This document shows, piece by piece, positions 25,419 to 35,778 of a stretch of 64,000 nt of DNA. How positions within the stretch are numbered: the first letter of the stretch is position 1; each line of letters opens with the position of its first letter. This DNA is from Chytriomyces cf. hyalinus JEL632 (lineage: Eukaryota; Chytridiomycota; Chytridiomycetes; Chytridiales; Chytriomycetaceae), in the NCBI GenBank assembly GCA_025435555.1, contig JAIWWG010000115.1, positions 24,097-88,096 of the forward strand, given 5' to 3'. Position numbers and translations under genes: made by a program. The notes beneath the pieces were generated by a model. The model did no database searches. It saw only the letters and a list, made by a program, of their open reading frames with translations, and was not told the origin of the DNA.

Positions 25419-25918
25419 ATGACCGGAGTTACCGTCAAGGATGTGTCTGCCCACTCTTTCGTCAAGGCCTACGCTGCTTACCTGAAGCGTACCGGAAAAC
25501 TCGAAGTCCCCAAGTGGGTTGACCTTGTCAAGACCTCCACCCACAAGGAGCTTGCCCCGTACGACCCAGACTGGTTCTACGTCCGTGCTGGTGCGTGCAA
25601 AATTTCGCTCTATTCGATTGTCGCCGTTCGCTCACAAAGAATATTTCTACAGCTTCCGTTGCCCGTCACATCTACCTCCGCCCCCAGGTCGGCGTCGGTG
25701 CTTTGAAGAAGAACTACGGGGGTTCCAAGAACCGTGGAAACAGACCCCACCACCACCAGAACGCCTCTGGATCCGTTCTCCGTAAGGTTCTCCAGGCCCT
25801 TGAGAAGATCAAGGTTCTCGAGAAGGACGAGACCAAGGGACGCACCATCTCGCAGGACGGACAAAAGGATTTGGACCGTATCGCTGCCCAGATTGTTCGT
25901 GCTGCCGAGAAGGCTTAA
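25419..25918 (+). CDS. RPS19: 40S ribosomal protein eS19
   Basis: Small-subunit ribosomal protein needed for 18S rRNA 3' maturation. Two exons, 25419-25590 and 25653-25918, are joined by a 62-nt intron (gtgcgtgc to ctacag) within an Ala codon. The protein starts [20 protein letters not shown] and continues [58 protein letters not shown] and [20 protein letters not shown], ending VRAAEKA. Order, length (about 145 residues) and the basic GG-NRG-RP motif are all as expected for eS19. Codons are strongly biased (ctcc, acc, gtc endings), as for a highly expressed gene. Confidence 0.97.
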
Positions 25919-26685
25919 ACTGTTCGATTCCGAATGGTTTTTGTCATTTGTAAGGGAAGGTCAACGGATTATGATCAAATGCTTGGGAATAAACATGTGA
26001 TGCACTTACATCCAATTGCGCCGGTGTATGATGTTTTTTGTCAAACTGCAACTTAAACACCCAAGCTTAGTGCATCTCTCCTTGAAAACAAGTTATCCCC
26101 AGAAACGAAATAGATCTGCAGAGGCTGCGAAAGGGCAAGGGGTAAGACAAATGATTTGAATGCACTCCTGCAAGCATGCCTTTATTCACATTTGCAGACT
26201 GAAGCAGGTTGAGGCTCGAATTTGAAGACTGTTTCTCAAATAAACCATTCATTTTGACTGTTGTATATTGGCTGTTGATTGATCCGAACCATGCATAATT
26301 ATTGTCGAGGATGTTGGTCTTGGTTGGGCTTCCTGGCGCTGTTGCTGGTTTTCGATGGTGAGTGAGCAATTTTGCACTCAGCGAATTTTGTAAGCAGACC
26401 ACGGCATGTGGACCCTCTCCCAGCACAACACATCACCATCAGCACGGCATCCACCACCGATCGCAACTTGGGCGACGATATGGACGGATGCAATCGTCAG
26501 TCAGAGATGCACTCGCAGAATACGAATGATGGACCGCAGGATATCAGATGTCGTTGCTTGGAATGGACGAAGTAGATGTGCAATAGTCGAACAGCCAGAC
26601 GCTCTCTCCTCTGCCCTATCAATACACGCACCGCCAGCAAACGAACTAACTCTTTCTCTCTTATGTCTTATCTAGATAATCCCAA
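25919..26685. other. Intergenic region upstream of eL21
   Basis: Nearly 770 bp. A pyrimidine-rich tract (actctttctctctt, about 26648-26661) sits just before the eL21 start, consistent with a terminal-oligopyrimidine leader. Open frames on both strands (for example minus 26067-26426) show no homology I recognise. I looked for box C/D snoRNA motifs and did not find a convincing pair. Confidence 0.4.
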
Positions 26686-27299
26686 ATGCCCCACTCCTTT
26701 GGTAACTACATCTATTCGAATCACCCCACGCGCCCGCTCATCGAATACGTTCTCGAAGCGATATCGAAATGCCGCTGCGGCTATTACATGTCTCGAAAAC
26801 CGAAATCTAACTCGCCGTGCAACTATGAATAGGTCTCCGTGCTCGTACCCGTCACTTGTTCTCCCGGGACTTCAGAACCCAGGGTCCCATCAAGTTGTCG
26901 ACTTATCTCGTCAACTACAAGGTCGGAGACATTGTTGACATCAAGGCCAACGGTGCCGTCCAGAAGGGTATGCCACACAAGTTCTACCACGGAAAGACCG
27001 GAATCGTCTACAACGTCACCAAGTCATCCGTCGGTGTCATCATCAACAAGCAGGTCGGAAACCGTTACATTGAGAAGAGAGTCAACATCCGTGTTGAGCA
27101 CATCAAGCACTCCAAGTGCCGTGTCGAGTTCTTGAACCGTGTTAAGGCTAACGCTGCCGCCAAGGCTGCTGCCAAGGCCAAGGGAGAGCACATTAACGTT
27201 AAGCGTCAGCCCCTTCAGCCACGCACTGCCCACTACGTCACCTCAAAGAACAACGCCCCAATCACCGTTGCTCCAGTGCCATACGAGGCTTTGGTTTAA
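26686..27299 (+). CDS. RPL21: 60S ribosomal protein eL21
   Basis: Large-subunit ribosomal protein. Exon 1 is only 16 nt (26686-26701, MPHSF plus one base). It is joined by a 131-nt intron to exon 2 (26833-27299), giving [19 protein letters not shown], the normal fungal eL21 start. The rest is [59 protein letters not shown], and an Ala/Lys stretch before the tail [20 protein letters not shown]. The start was chosen because only this tiny exon restores the conserved N-terminus in phase. Strong codon bias, like eS19 just upstream; the two ribosomal genes are in tandem. Confidence 0.96.
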
Positions 27300-28952
27300 A
27301 TTGGGCCAATTTCTTTTTCGTTGCCGTTGGGGGTGTTTGTGGGATGTTATTTGGTAAAGCATGACTTCGTGTGCAGTGAGTGTGGCGTCTCTCCTTTCTG
27401 GGAAAGCCTTTGGATTCGCTATTGTACGAATAAAGAATCCAGAAAACATTTGAATTTAACTGACTTGCTGAATGGTGAAGAAAAACCATCAGAAAAGAGA
27501 CGGTAAACTTCGATGTCGATGTCGACTCCTCGTACCATTCAGAAGCAGAGTTTTTTAAGCGCGCGATGGCTCACCCGCTTCGTGAGATAGGTTACTTTTA
27601 CTCGACTGATGAAGGACTACTGCATTCGAAATAAATATACTTGGAACGAGAGGAGGTGACTGACATTATGATTTACCGACTACCCAATAGAGTTTACTGT
27701 ACCTACCTAGCAATTCCCTTGTAATCTTGTGGGCCCTGTTTGTCTCTTGTAACAGTAGTACCACTATTCAATAGCTGACGTAGTAGGGTCTTGGAATCAT
27801 CAATACTGTTCTCTGCCGTATGTTCACTTCACATAATTTGTTCTGTGGTTAGTTGAAAAGCCGAAGTTGCCATGAGTAGGTGAAGAGCGCTGGCACAATG
27901 TGCGAACGCTTGGTTGGTGAAAATTACCGAGCACTGCGTCATTCTTTGATGTTTGATAAGGCAGGCACATCCACTAAAACGCTCAGCATCTTCCTTGTCC
28001 ATACGTCCGCATGGGTCCAGTCCCCCATCCCAGCCCAGCATGCGCTTCGGATCAGTTGTTTCTCCTGCACAGACTCAAGATTCCCCTGTATCACATTACC
28101 TTCCCTTTCGGCAGGCCAGATGTTCCTCGGTTAAAGTTTCCCTATTGCAGTCGAGTAATGCTGCGCGCAGTCGCATGGTCAATATATTATTCAAAAATTA
28201 GAGCAAACCATTCGCTTCTTAAACAATCCTCTGCCCTCCAATCAATTTGTATGTTACCATAAGAGTACCTGCTAGGTTACCATTGACTAAATTGGAAGAT
28301 TACAGGGCATACCCAGACAATTATTCCTCTCAACCAGTTTATTCATCCTCACATTCTTACTAGTTATCCAAGCAACAATACTATCCTGATTCATGAGGGA
28401 GCCAAAAATTCATTGGGTCATGCCTGGAATACACAATGTATCAACAGCTGATCGGTAGCGCGTGTTAGTCGGCGGCTTGTTAAGAGGCGGAAATGGGTTG
28501 AGGAAAGCTGGCGCCACAAGTTGTGCGAATAAAAATGTGATCAGATGCATTTGAATTATCGTCTCTGGCAGTGCGGTTTTCTTTCATTCGTATGGTTGAA
28601 TGGTATCTTACTTCCCAGAAATGCGGTACTTGCTGTTCGCACAGTTGAACGTAACTCAATTGAAACGATATCCATTCACATCCACTATGCAGTCACGGAT
28701 TCTGTTAACAAATTGTAAGCGCCAGATACAGTCCTTCACCACCTCTCAGTAGTATTGCTGAATAAAGTGAACCTTCTGCGTGTTGCTGAAATATTGCTGT
28801 TGGTCACTGAAATCATGAAGTGCCAATGCAGATATTTCAGAACCCATTTCAGACTTTCTGACCATGGTATCAGAAGATCCGTGTGCACAGCAGGGAACGA
28901 TTCAAAAAGAAGGAGTATTCTGTCATCGTGGATGACAAGACGAAAAAGGAAG
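27300..28952. other. Gene-poor spacer between eL21 and tRNA-Arg
   Basis: About 1.65 kb without a supported gene. The stretch 28200-28700 is AT-rich and contains very few CpG dinucleotides, resembling the accessory island at 46-55 kb, so it may be an eroded transposon. The short frames present (for example 27880-28262) do not show conserved motifs. Confidence 0.4.
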
Positions 28953-29024
28953 CACCCAAGGTGGGGATCGAACCCACGACCCTTTGCTTAGAAGGCAAAT
29001 GCGCTGCCGCTGCGCTACCCGGGC
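28953..29024 (-). tRNA. tRNA-Arg (UCU)
   Basis: The minus-strand sequence folds as a cloverleaf. Acceptor stem is GCCCGGG against CTTGGGT with G-U pairs, D arm TAGCGCAGCGGCAGCGC, and anticodon loop CTTCTAA (anticodon UCU) closed by TTTGC/GCAAA. The T arm GTGGG-TTCGATC-CCCAC is perfect. No intron. A run of five T (cctttttcg) follows 3' on the minus strand, as an RNA polymerase III terminator. It lies 135 bp downstream of the AP-1 sigma stop. Confidence 0.93.
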
Positions 29025-29159
29025 TTACGGACAATAGAATTTAGTATGAATATAGTCTATCCATGGACACAAACATTGCTTCCGTTTATGCTGCGACCGA
29101 CACATGCGAGCAGGAGCAGAAATGAATGCGCAAGTTGTGGTTTATTTAGGGGAGCTGTG

Positions 29160-29989
29160 CTACAACAAGTTGGATATCTGCTCGGCCTTTTCTGTTTCCT
29201 CCATTCGTTTGAGTGAATTGATGGCGGAGCGTTTGCTGGATTCTTGCAATTCGCCGCCAATGAGTAGTTCGTCTGTGTGAGATGTTAGTTTTTCAAAACA
29301 GAGAGATGGCTTCGAGTTTCGCAAACGAACCCTGTGCAATGCAAATAGCAGTTGGTTGAGAAGGTTATGTTAAAAAGAGTGATAAGACGGAATAAGAGAG
29401 AAAGAGCCAAATGAGTGAGTCGGATGGAGGGAGTGGTATACCATAATCGTGTATGCCTGCTGAAAGTTGAAAATGATGTCCAGTTCGCAGACGTTGAGAA
29501 ACCATTTATCGAGCACTTCGACGTATCGATGAATGATTTCGAGGGTCAAAAGTTCGTTGTCATCAATGTCAGTTCCCGCGATGAAGAAGAGACTTGCGTA
29601 GCTATCGATTTTAGTAGAGAGGCATCAGATACTACGAAAAGACGAATTAACACGGGTGGATTCACCGTCTGTAGACCACTTTATAGTCTGGCAATGAACG
29701 TTAACCAACACGCATACAGCCACGTTAACCGACATCCACGCACCTTTGTACTCGAGCACGTTGCACATTTTACTTCTTCTCGACAAGACTGTCTGGCTGA
29801 CATCCTTCACGGCCTTCGCCTTCTCCTTCGCCGTCCAATCAGAGGTGAACCATTTTGTGAGGCGGATCTTGCCTAATGTATCGCCCAATCAGATAGCGCA
29901 GAAACAGCGCAGGTTCAGTAAGACGCCAAGTATAATGGCAGAGCAGCCTCACCTTGCCTCGACACGAGGAGGATGAAGCGGATGGCCAT
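29160..29989 (-). CDS. APS1: AP-1 adaptor complex sigma subunit
   Basis: Small subunit of the clathrin adaptor AP-1 at the trans-Golgi network and endosomes. Exons read [32 protein letters not shown] and [13 protein letters not shown], then [20 protein letters not shown] and [19 protein letters not shown]. The last exon reads [20 protein letters not shown] and ends [10 protein letters not shown]. The motif pair RLTKWF and KMCNVLEYK is typical of AP-1 sigma rather than AP-2 (which has RYY/TNFVEF). Five or so exons with 45-90 nt introns; the ATG at 29989 is followed by the conserved [10 protein letters not shown]. Length is near the normal 160 residues. It is in a minus-strand cluster with NEDD8 and the copper ATPase. 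Confidence 0.94.
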
Positions 29990-30100
29990 GATTTTACTCT
30001 ATTTAAACGACAATAAAAACGAACACTGCATTTTCACTTCCCATTTATTCTCAGCTTCACCCCTCACAAACTCCCAACAAACCATGCTTGATATTCGAAA

Positions 30101-30716
30101 TCAAATCCCCCCACGCAGAGCAAGCACCAAATGCAGCACAGATCCTCCCTCGATCGAATAGTCTGTTGCCGTCTTCTCGTCGTTCCTGCAGATCAGAAAT
30201 AAAAAAACATACGTGAATTCCAGATTCCCGTGTTCTCGTATCCATTGACCAGAGATGAATTCGTAAAAAAGTTACATTTGCTTTCCACCAAAGATGAGTC
30301 TGTGGAGGCAGGTGTTTTGAGAAAAGTGTCACAGCACATCAACAATCTGAGTACGCAAACCTTTGCTGTGCAGGTGGGATTCCTTCCTTCTCTTCGACCC
30401 TTTCCTTGATGCGGGCAACCTGTTTTAAGAGAAAGCGTTGCGCAACGGTCAGGAACAAGGGAATCCAGGCGAACAGTTCGATTTCTCACGGTATCGTTGG
30501 ACTCAATGTCGATTTCGATCTGTTTGGCGCGCAGAGAGGCGGGCATTGTTAACGGGCCGTCATTGCTTGCGTTTCGAATGCGTTGCAAACCTCCTTTCCG
30601 GTTAAAGTCTGACTCCGCAAGAACAGTCACCAAATTGCAGAGCAAGAGAGTCAGGATCTGTATTCTCGACACGTGTGCGTGGAAGAACTGTGCCATACCT
30701 TGACTTTGATGAGCAT
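30101..30716 (-). CDS. RUB1: NEDD8/Rub1 ubiquitin-like modifier, six exons
   Basis: Ubiquitin-like protein conjugated to cullins. Splicing six exons (30699-30716, 30591-30608, 30490-30519, 30361-30419, 30276-30299, 30101-30185) gives a 77-residue protein. Pieces in order are [50 protein letters not shown], and [20 protein letters not shown] ending LALRGGI. Ala at position 72 (LALRGG) and the [12 protein letters not shown] stretch identify NEDD8 rather than ubiquitin, which has Arg72. One residue (Ile) follows GlyGly and must be removed by a processing protease. All five introns (about 60-90 nt) have GT-AG ends and keep phase; exon lengths sum exactly to 78 codons. Two exons are 18 nt and one is 24 nt. 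Confidence 0.95.
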
Positions 30717-30764
30717 ATTATAAAACTATTTTACTTGTCCATTATTTATGAGGGGGGACGTTTA

Positions 30765-33700
30765 TTAGACAGCATTCTCCCCAATCTGGCTGTATTCCCG
30801 GCCACTTGCAAACGCCTTCAGACGCTGCAGTAAGCTACCCACACTAAACCACCCTCCAGCACCGTTGCTTGCTTTACTGACCTCATCATCAAAGTTGAGG
30901 GATTCAAGAAGCCTTCGTGCCCCGCCGCCTTCACTGTTGCTAGTCTCGAGCTCGTCATCTGTACCAGACACTGCGATAACGCTTGATGGTTTTCTGTACG
31001 TTCGAAGTAATAATGATGATACCACGACGCTCACAGAAGATAGGGACATTGCCATTCCTGCCAGCATGGGTGGAAGCATAATACCCCAGGGCACTCCAAA
31101 ACCCATTGCAAGAGGCACCATGAGCAAGTTGCTGTGAAGAGACGCGTAAGTGACATATCAATACAGGGAACTCGGAGAAACAAAATAAGCACTCACTATC
31201 CAGTAGCCCACACAAAGTTGAGACGGATTCGTGAATAAATAGTCCTACACAAATCAAGTGCCGTCACAATTTGCATCATATCTTCTCGCATGAGCACAAT
31301 GCTCGCAGCTTCAATCGCAACATCCGTTCCACCAAACACTGCAATGCCAACATCACTCTGAGCAATGGACGCACTGTCATTGACTCCATCTCCAATCATG
31401 GCAACTACTTCACCGTCAGCTTGCATTTGTTCCACCAGCATCTTCTTTCCGGCTGGACTGACACCAGCATGCACTTCAGTGATTCCACACTGCTCCGCGA
31501 TCGCCAACGCAGTCAACTCTTGATCACCGGTAACCATACACACATCAAGTCCAAGCTGCCGCAAGGCTGCAACCGTGGCCTTGCTCTCTGGTTTCAAAAC
31601 ATCCGACAATGCAAACGTGCCCGAAAACACGCCGTCAACTCCAACAAGAACAACAGTTAAACCAGTTTCTTCCTGCTTTTTAACAGCCGTGATTTCTTCA
31701 CTGGATACTTTCACACCGCGTGACTCGAGGAAACGAGCGTTTCCAATACAGACGTCGTACCGCGCAAAAGGTGTTCCTACCAATGCGTGCACTCCACTTC
31801 CAGGAACACTTTCAAACGAATGCAGCGCAAATCCAAATGAGCTGGATTTTAACGTGTCCTTGCAATACTTTAGAACCGCACGACCAATCGCATGTTCACT
31901 GGCTTCTTCAACCGTGCCAACAATGCCTATAAATTGAGCAGGGCGAAGAGATTCTTTGCTGCCACTGTCTCGGTTGTCTTCGTTGCGTTTAGGGGCTTTG
32001 AAAACGTGCTTCGTGACGCCCATTTTGCCCATGGTTAATGTGCCCGTCTTGTCAAAGACAACTTTGGTCACTCTGTTGGCAACACTGAGGGGTCCACCGC
32101 CTTTGATCAGGATTCCAAGACCAGCTCCGACACCCTGTAATATCACAAGATGTTTTTAGGTTCCATTCGAGAGACCCACAAACACATGAATTCTTACCGT
32201 TCCAACCATAACTGCCGTTGGTGTTGCCAATCCCAGCGCACAAGGACACGCCACAACAATAACACTAATCCCCATCTTCACAGCCAAAAAGAGCCTGTCC
32301 CCGGTGTACCCAGCCGGCACAAAATCAGTGCACATAAACACCATCGTCCAAAACGCAAACGTGGCACATCCAAGTGCAATGACACCAGGCACAAAAATGC
32401 TTGCAACCTGGTCAGCCAAGTCTTGAATGGGGGCTTTTGAAGTTTGTGCATCCGATACAAGTTTGAGGATTTGGGAGAGGGTTGTATCTGTTCCAACACG
32501 TGTGGCGCGCATGTGCATCATTCCTGTCGTGTTGATTGTTCCAGCAATGACTGGATCGTCTAGTTTTTTGGAGACGGTGCGAGATTCGCCTGTTACCAAT
32601 GATTCGTCAACGCTGATGGATTGAAATAGGTTTTTGTTTCGTTATTTGTTTTGTTTTTTTCAGACCAAGGGAGGTTGCAGTTTTCTACTCACTGTGAGCT
32701 TCCAAAAACGACGACACCGTCTGCGGCGATTCTTTCTCCAGGAACGATCTTGATCAAATCTCCCGGCTGAATCAATTCCGTTGCAATTTTTCGTTCGCCA
32801 GACACAAGTCCAGTGCTCTTGTCCATAGTCAACAAAACAGCATGACTGGGGGCCAAACTCATGAGCTTGGAAAGAGCCGTGCTCGTTTTTCCTTTCGCCA
32901 GATTCTCCAGATATCTTCCAAACGTGACAAAAGCAATCAAACTGGCGCAAGTTTCGAAAAAGACTTCCGGCGGCTCGTCACTGCTCAGCATGAGACAACG
33001 CACCATTGTGAATGTACTGAATGCAAATGCAATCGAGGTTCCCAGAGTGATCAAGACATCCATGGTATAACTTCCATGCGAAACTGCCTTGTACGCGCTC
33101 ACATAGAACCGCCGCGCGACTCCAAACTGCACAGGACAAGTAAGCAAAAACATGGCCCACACTCCAACATGCACTCCCGGCAAGATGCGGATACGCGCAA
33201 TCGATTTCGGCAACACCATGCTCACGACACTGACTGGGAACGCAAACACAAAAGCTCTCCAAAAAGCGGCTCTCCATTCCTGAATCTCGCGCGTTCGATT
33301 CAAACTTTCGAGTTGAGAATTGGTACCCCCGTCGGCGACCAGTGCATCGAATCCGAGGTCTTCGATTTTTTCAACAATGTCGCGAACACCACAGATGGAT
33401 TTGTCGAATGTGAAGACACCATTGTTGGCAAGGAGACTTATGCTGACGCTCTTAATGCCAGGCATGAGGCTCACTTGCTGAGTGATGGTTCCACTGCAAG
33501 AAGCACAGGTCATTCCGTAGATTTGGAGTGTGATGCTGCCTTTGCATTCTTGCTGAATCAATGCAGCGTCGAAACCCATGTCTTCGATCAGGTTTGGAAT
33601 ATCGGCGCGTTGGATGATGGATGGGTTGAATTCGATTTCGGCTCTCTGGGCAAGCAGCGATACTTTGATGGACAGGATTCCTGGTGCTTTTGATACATTC

Positions 33701-34260
33701 GATTCGATCGTGTTGACACAGGCAGCGCAAGTCATTCCGCTGACATCGAGAAGCGCTGTTTCGGAGATGGGGATGCCAGATTTGAGACCCAGTCTGGGCG
33801 AAATGGCGTCGGCGTTAAGAGAGTTGTTTTTGAAGGGGGATAATGATGGGGGGTTTGCATGGTTTGGTACAGAGACAGGCTGAGAAACAGGGAGAGACAG
33901 TGTGAGAGGGGTTGGATGCGATGGAGAAAGCGAGACAGAATGAGACGGAGAACAAGGCGCTTCGATGTCGAGTGCAGTTGAACCCGGATTTGATGAGTGA
34001 TCGTGCTGATGTGAGTCATCCTGACCAGTCGGGACAGGCAGCATCTCGACGCAGTAATCGTCCGCAATTACGGTGATGGTCGATACGAGTTCATCTGATG
34101 ACAGCAGGGCGGGATCCGCGGTGACGGTGACAGTTGTGGCGGCCTCATCGATAGCCACATCGCGGATGCCGAGGAGAGAAAAGAGGGCAAACTCGACGCT
34201 GTCAGCCCATGCTGTGTCGGTGCTAGTGACGCGCAGAGTGTATTGCACGGTCTCGGACAT
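30765..34260 (-). CDS. CCC2: Copper-transporting P1B-type ATPase (CCC2/ATP7-like)
   Basis: Pumps Cu(I) into the Golgi lumen for cuproenzymes. The N-terminus has a first HMA-like fold with no metal-binding cysteines (RVTSTDTAWADSVEF, residues about 6-20) and a His-rich stretch DDSHQHDHSS. Two intact HMA domains follow (GMTCAAC, GMTCASC). The motor carries TGES (VTGESRTVSK), the transmembrane CPC (VVACPCALGLATPTAVM), DKTGTLT, MVTGDQ and GDGVNDSA. The usual SEHP signature reads SEHAIG here. The C-terminal membrane pair with GMAMSLSSVSVVVSSLLLR is typical of copper pumps. Start MSETVQYTLRV at 34260 is preferred over the in-frame ATGs near 34368 because the upstream residues look like leader sequence. 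Three introns (about 31140-31195, 32135-32200, 32610-32690) interrupt it. Confidence 0.92.
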
Positions 34261-34606
34261 GTTGGTGGTTGTTTGGCGAGCTGGTAAGATGAAACGGGAA
34301 TGATACGTTATGATTTGTTTGGAGCTGTAAATTTTGATTCGTCCAGTTGAGCTTCCGAAAATCATCATTATTACAGGGCGTCAATGAACGAGTTTCCCTT
34401 CGAGCTTGAGCTTGGGGTTGGTATCCCGTGTGTAGTTGGAGGTGCTACCGAAGTGTGTCTGGATGGCATCAGTCACGAGGGGAAGAACGCGACATGGGAT
34501 GCAGTTGGTTTCTTTTCCTCCGCCTATTGATATGGCATCCACTCAGATGATACAACCATGTCTACAAATACTGAGGACAGCGTCTACCACTGAGGCTGTA
34601 GATGTA

Positions 34607-34660
34607 ATGAGCAATGAGCGCGTTTCCATTGCCTCGAAAGAATTGCTTCCAAATGTTCAC
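34607..34660 (+). pseudogene. Relic fragment of the F-box/ankyrin gene family
   Basis: The frame here reads VMSNERVSIASKELLP. The F-box/ankyrin gene 2.1 kb downstream reads LMGDERVSIASNDYNV at about 36730-36780. Nucleotides align over about 36 bases (atgagcaatgagcgcgtttccattgcctcg against atgggtgatgaacgcgtctccatagcctcg) with few mismatches. No ankyrin-like sequence surrounds it, so it appears to be the remains of a duplicated copy. Confidence 0.4.
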
Positions 34661-34716
34661 TCAAACACCGCAGCAAACCACAAACACATCAAAACTATAA
34701 ACACAGCCAAAAATAA

Positions 34717-35581
34717 ATGAAAGCAACCACGCTGGAAGAACTCCAATCCGTCGGTGTCGCTATTTCCTTCAACCCAGAACTCTTGCTGTGCACCCACTGC
34801 AAAGAGAGCATTTACTCGACACACAAAGACTCTGTGGAAGCGTTTGCCAAAGCCCAAATCTCAAACGGATGCTTCCTACCGAGCAGTGTTCCGTCTCTCA
34901 CCCTGGGCGACGAGCCCAGACAGGTGGACGACTCAGCTGCCGCGCACAGGGCAACGAAACGAAACTACACAGTGCGCAGACGCGAGGAAGAATGGAATGT
35001 AATCATGAAAAGCAAGCAAAATTCCACTCATGATTTACACTCTCCATGTTTGGATCCAGGTCTGGAACGGGTTCCAAGCACTGTGCCAACATGACCGCAA
35101 AACTGTCATTGAAGTAGCGTCGGTTCTTGGCGGATTCAGTGATGATTTGTACCAGCGCATGTTGGTGCGCATTTCAAAGCCTTTGTTTGGTGCCAGCGTT
35201 ACTTCGACCGAGCAAGCGAAGGCAGAGATGAGGTGCAGCAAGGGCGGTGTCAAACCAGCTGCACCAACTCTACCAGCTCTGCCAACTCAACCGCCTCCAC
35301 AACCCATGCAAGCAGTTGTAACTCAAGACACGTTCGAGTACAAAAAGATGCATCGCGTTCGCATCTGCTCAACAGCTGTAGCAACACCGGCAAGGAAAGT
35401 CTGCATGGACAAGCTGCCAAAAGATGATGATGAAGAAAGCGTAAAAAGCCACCCCAGCTACATTGACCTAGACTTGGAAATGGAAATGGACCACACGCCC
35501 GCACCTGCGAAACGACGTCGCCATGCAAGTCCGTTAAATAAGCCTCGTAAAATACAAGCCAAAATTCAGCCCGTGAAGTAG
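34717..35581 (+). CDS. Unrecognised protein with a CxxC motif and a basic, Pro-rich C-terminal half
   Basis: Function unknown. Two exons, 34717-34998 and 35060-35581, are joined by a 61-nt GT-AG intron in phase 0. The protein starts MKATTLEELQSVGVAISFNP and has a CTHCKES motif that could be half of a zinc site. It then has a charged segment RRREEEWNVWNGFQ, a helical region KTVIEVASVLGGFSDDLYQR, a proline run (PALPTQPPPQP), and a basic C-terminus PAKRRRHASPLNKPRK that looks like a nuclear localisation signal. This suggests a nuclear protein. It lies divergently from the copper ATPase and upstream, in tandem, of the F-box/ankyrin gene. Confidence 0.6.
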
Positions 35582-35778
35582 TAATCCAAGTTTAAACATG
35601 TGGTCATGTGCTGGAATCGTTTTTATCGCTGTTGCTGTCTGTCTTTGTTGTTCATGTTTGTTACTTGCTTGACACGGTAAATAAAGAAACGAGTTCATTG
35701 CGTTCGGACATCACCATCCATACCAGCGCACTTTCCCGGATTGTACAGCTGCTGATGCGTGTCTGAAAGGGAAGATAA

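Noticed and set aside
26067-26500. Minus-strand ORFs between eS19 and eL21
   Set aside because: No conserved motif; likely chance open frames in a ribosomal-gene promoter region.
27880-28262. Plus-strand ORFs in the gene-poor spacer
   Set aside because: Low-complexity composition, no splice pattern and no homology recognised.
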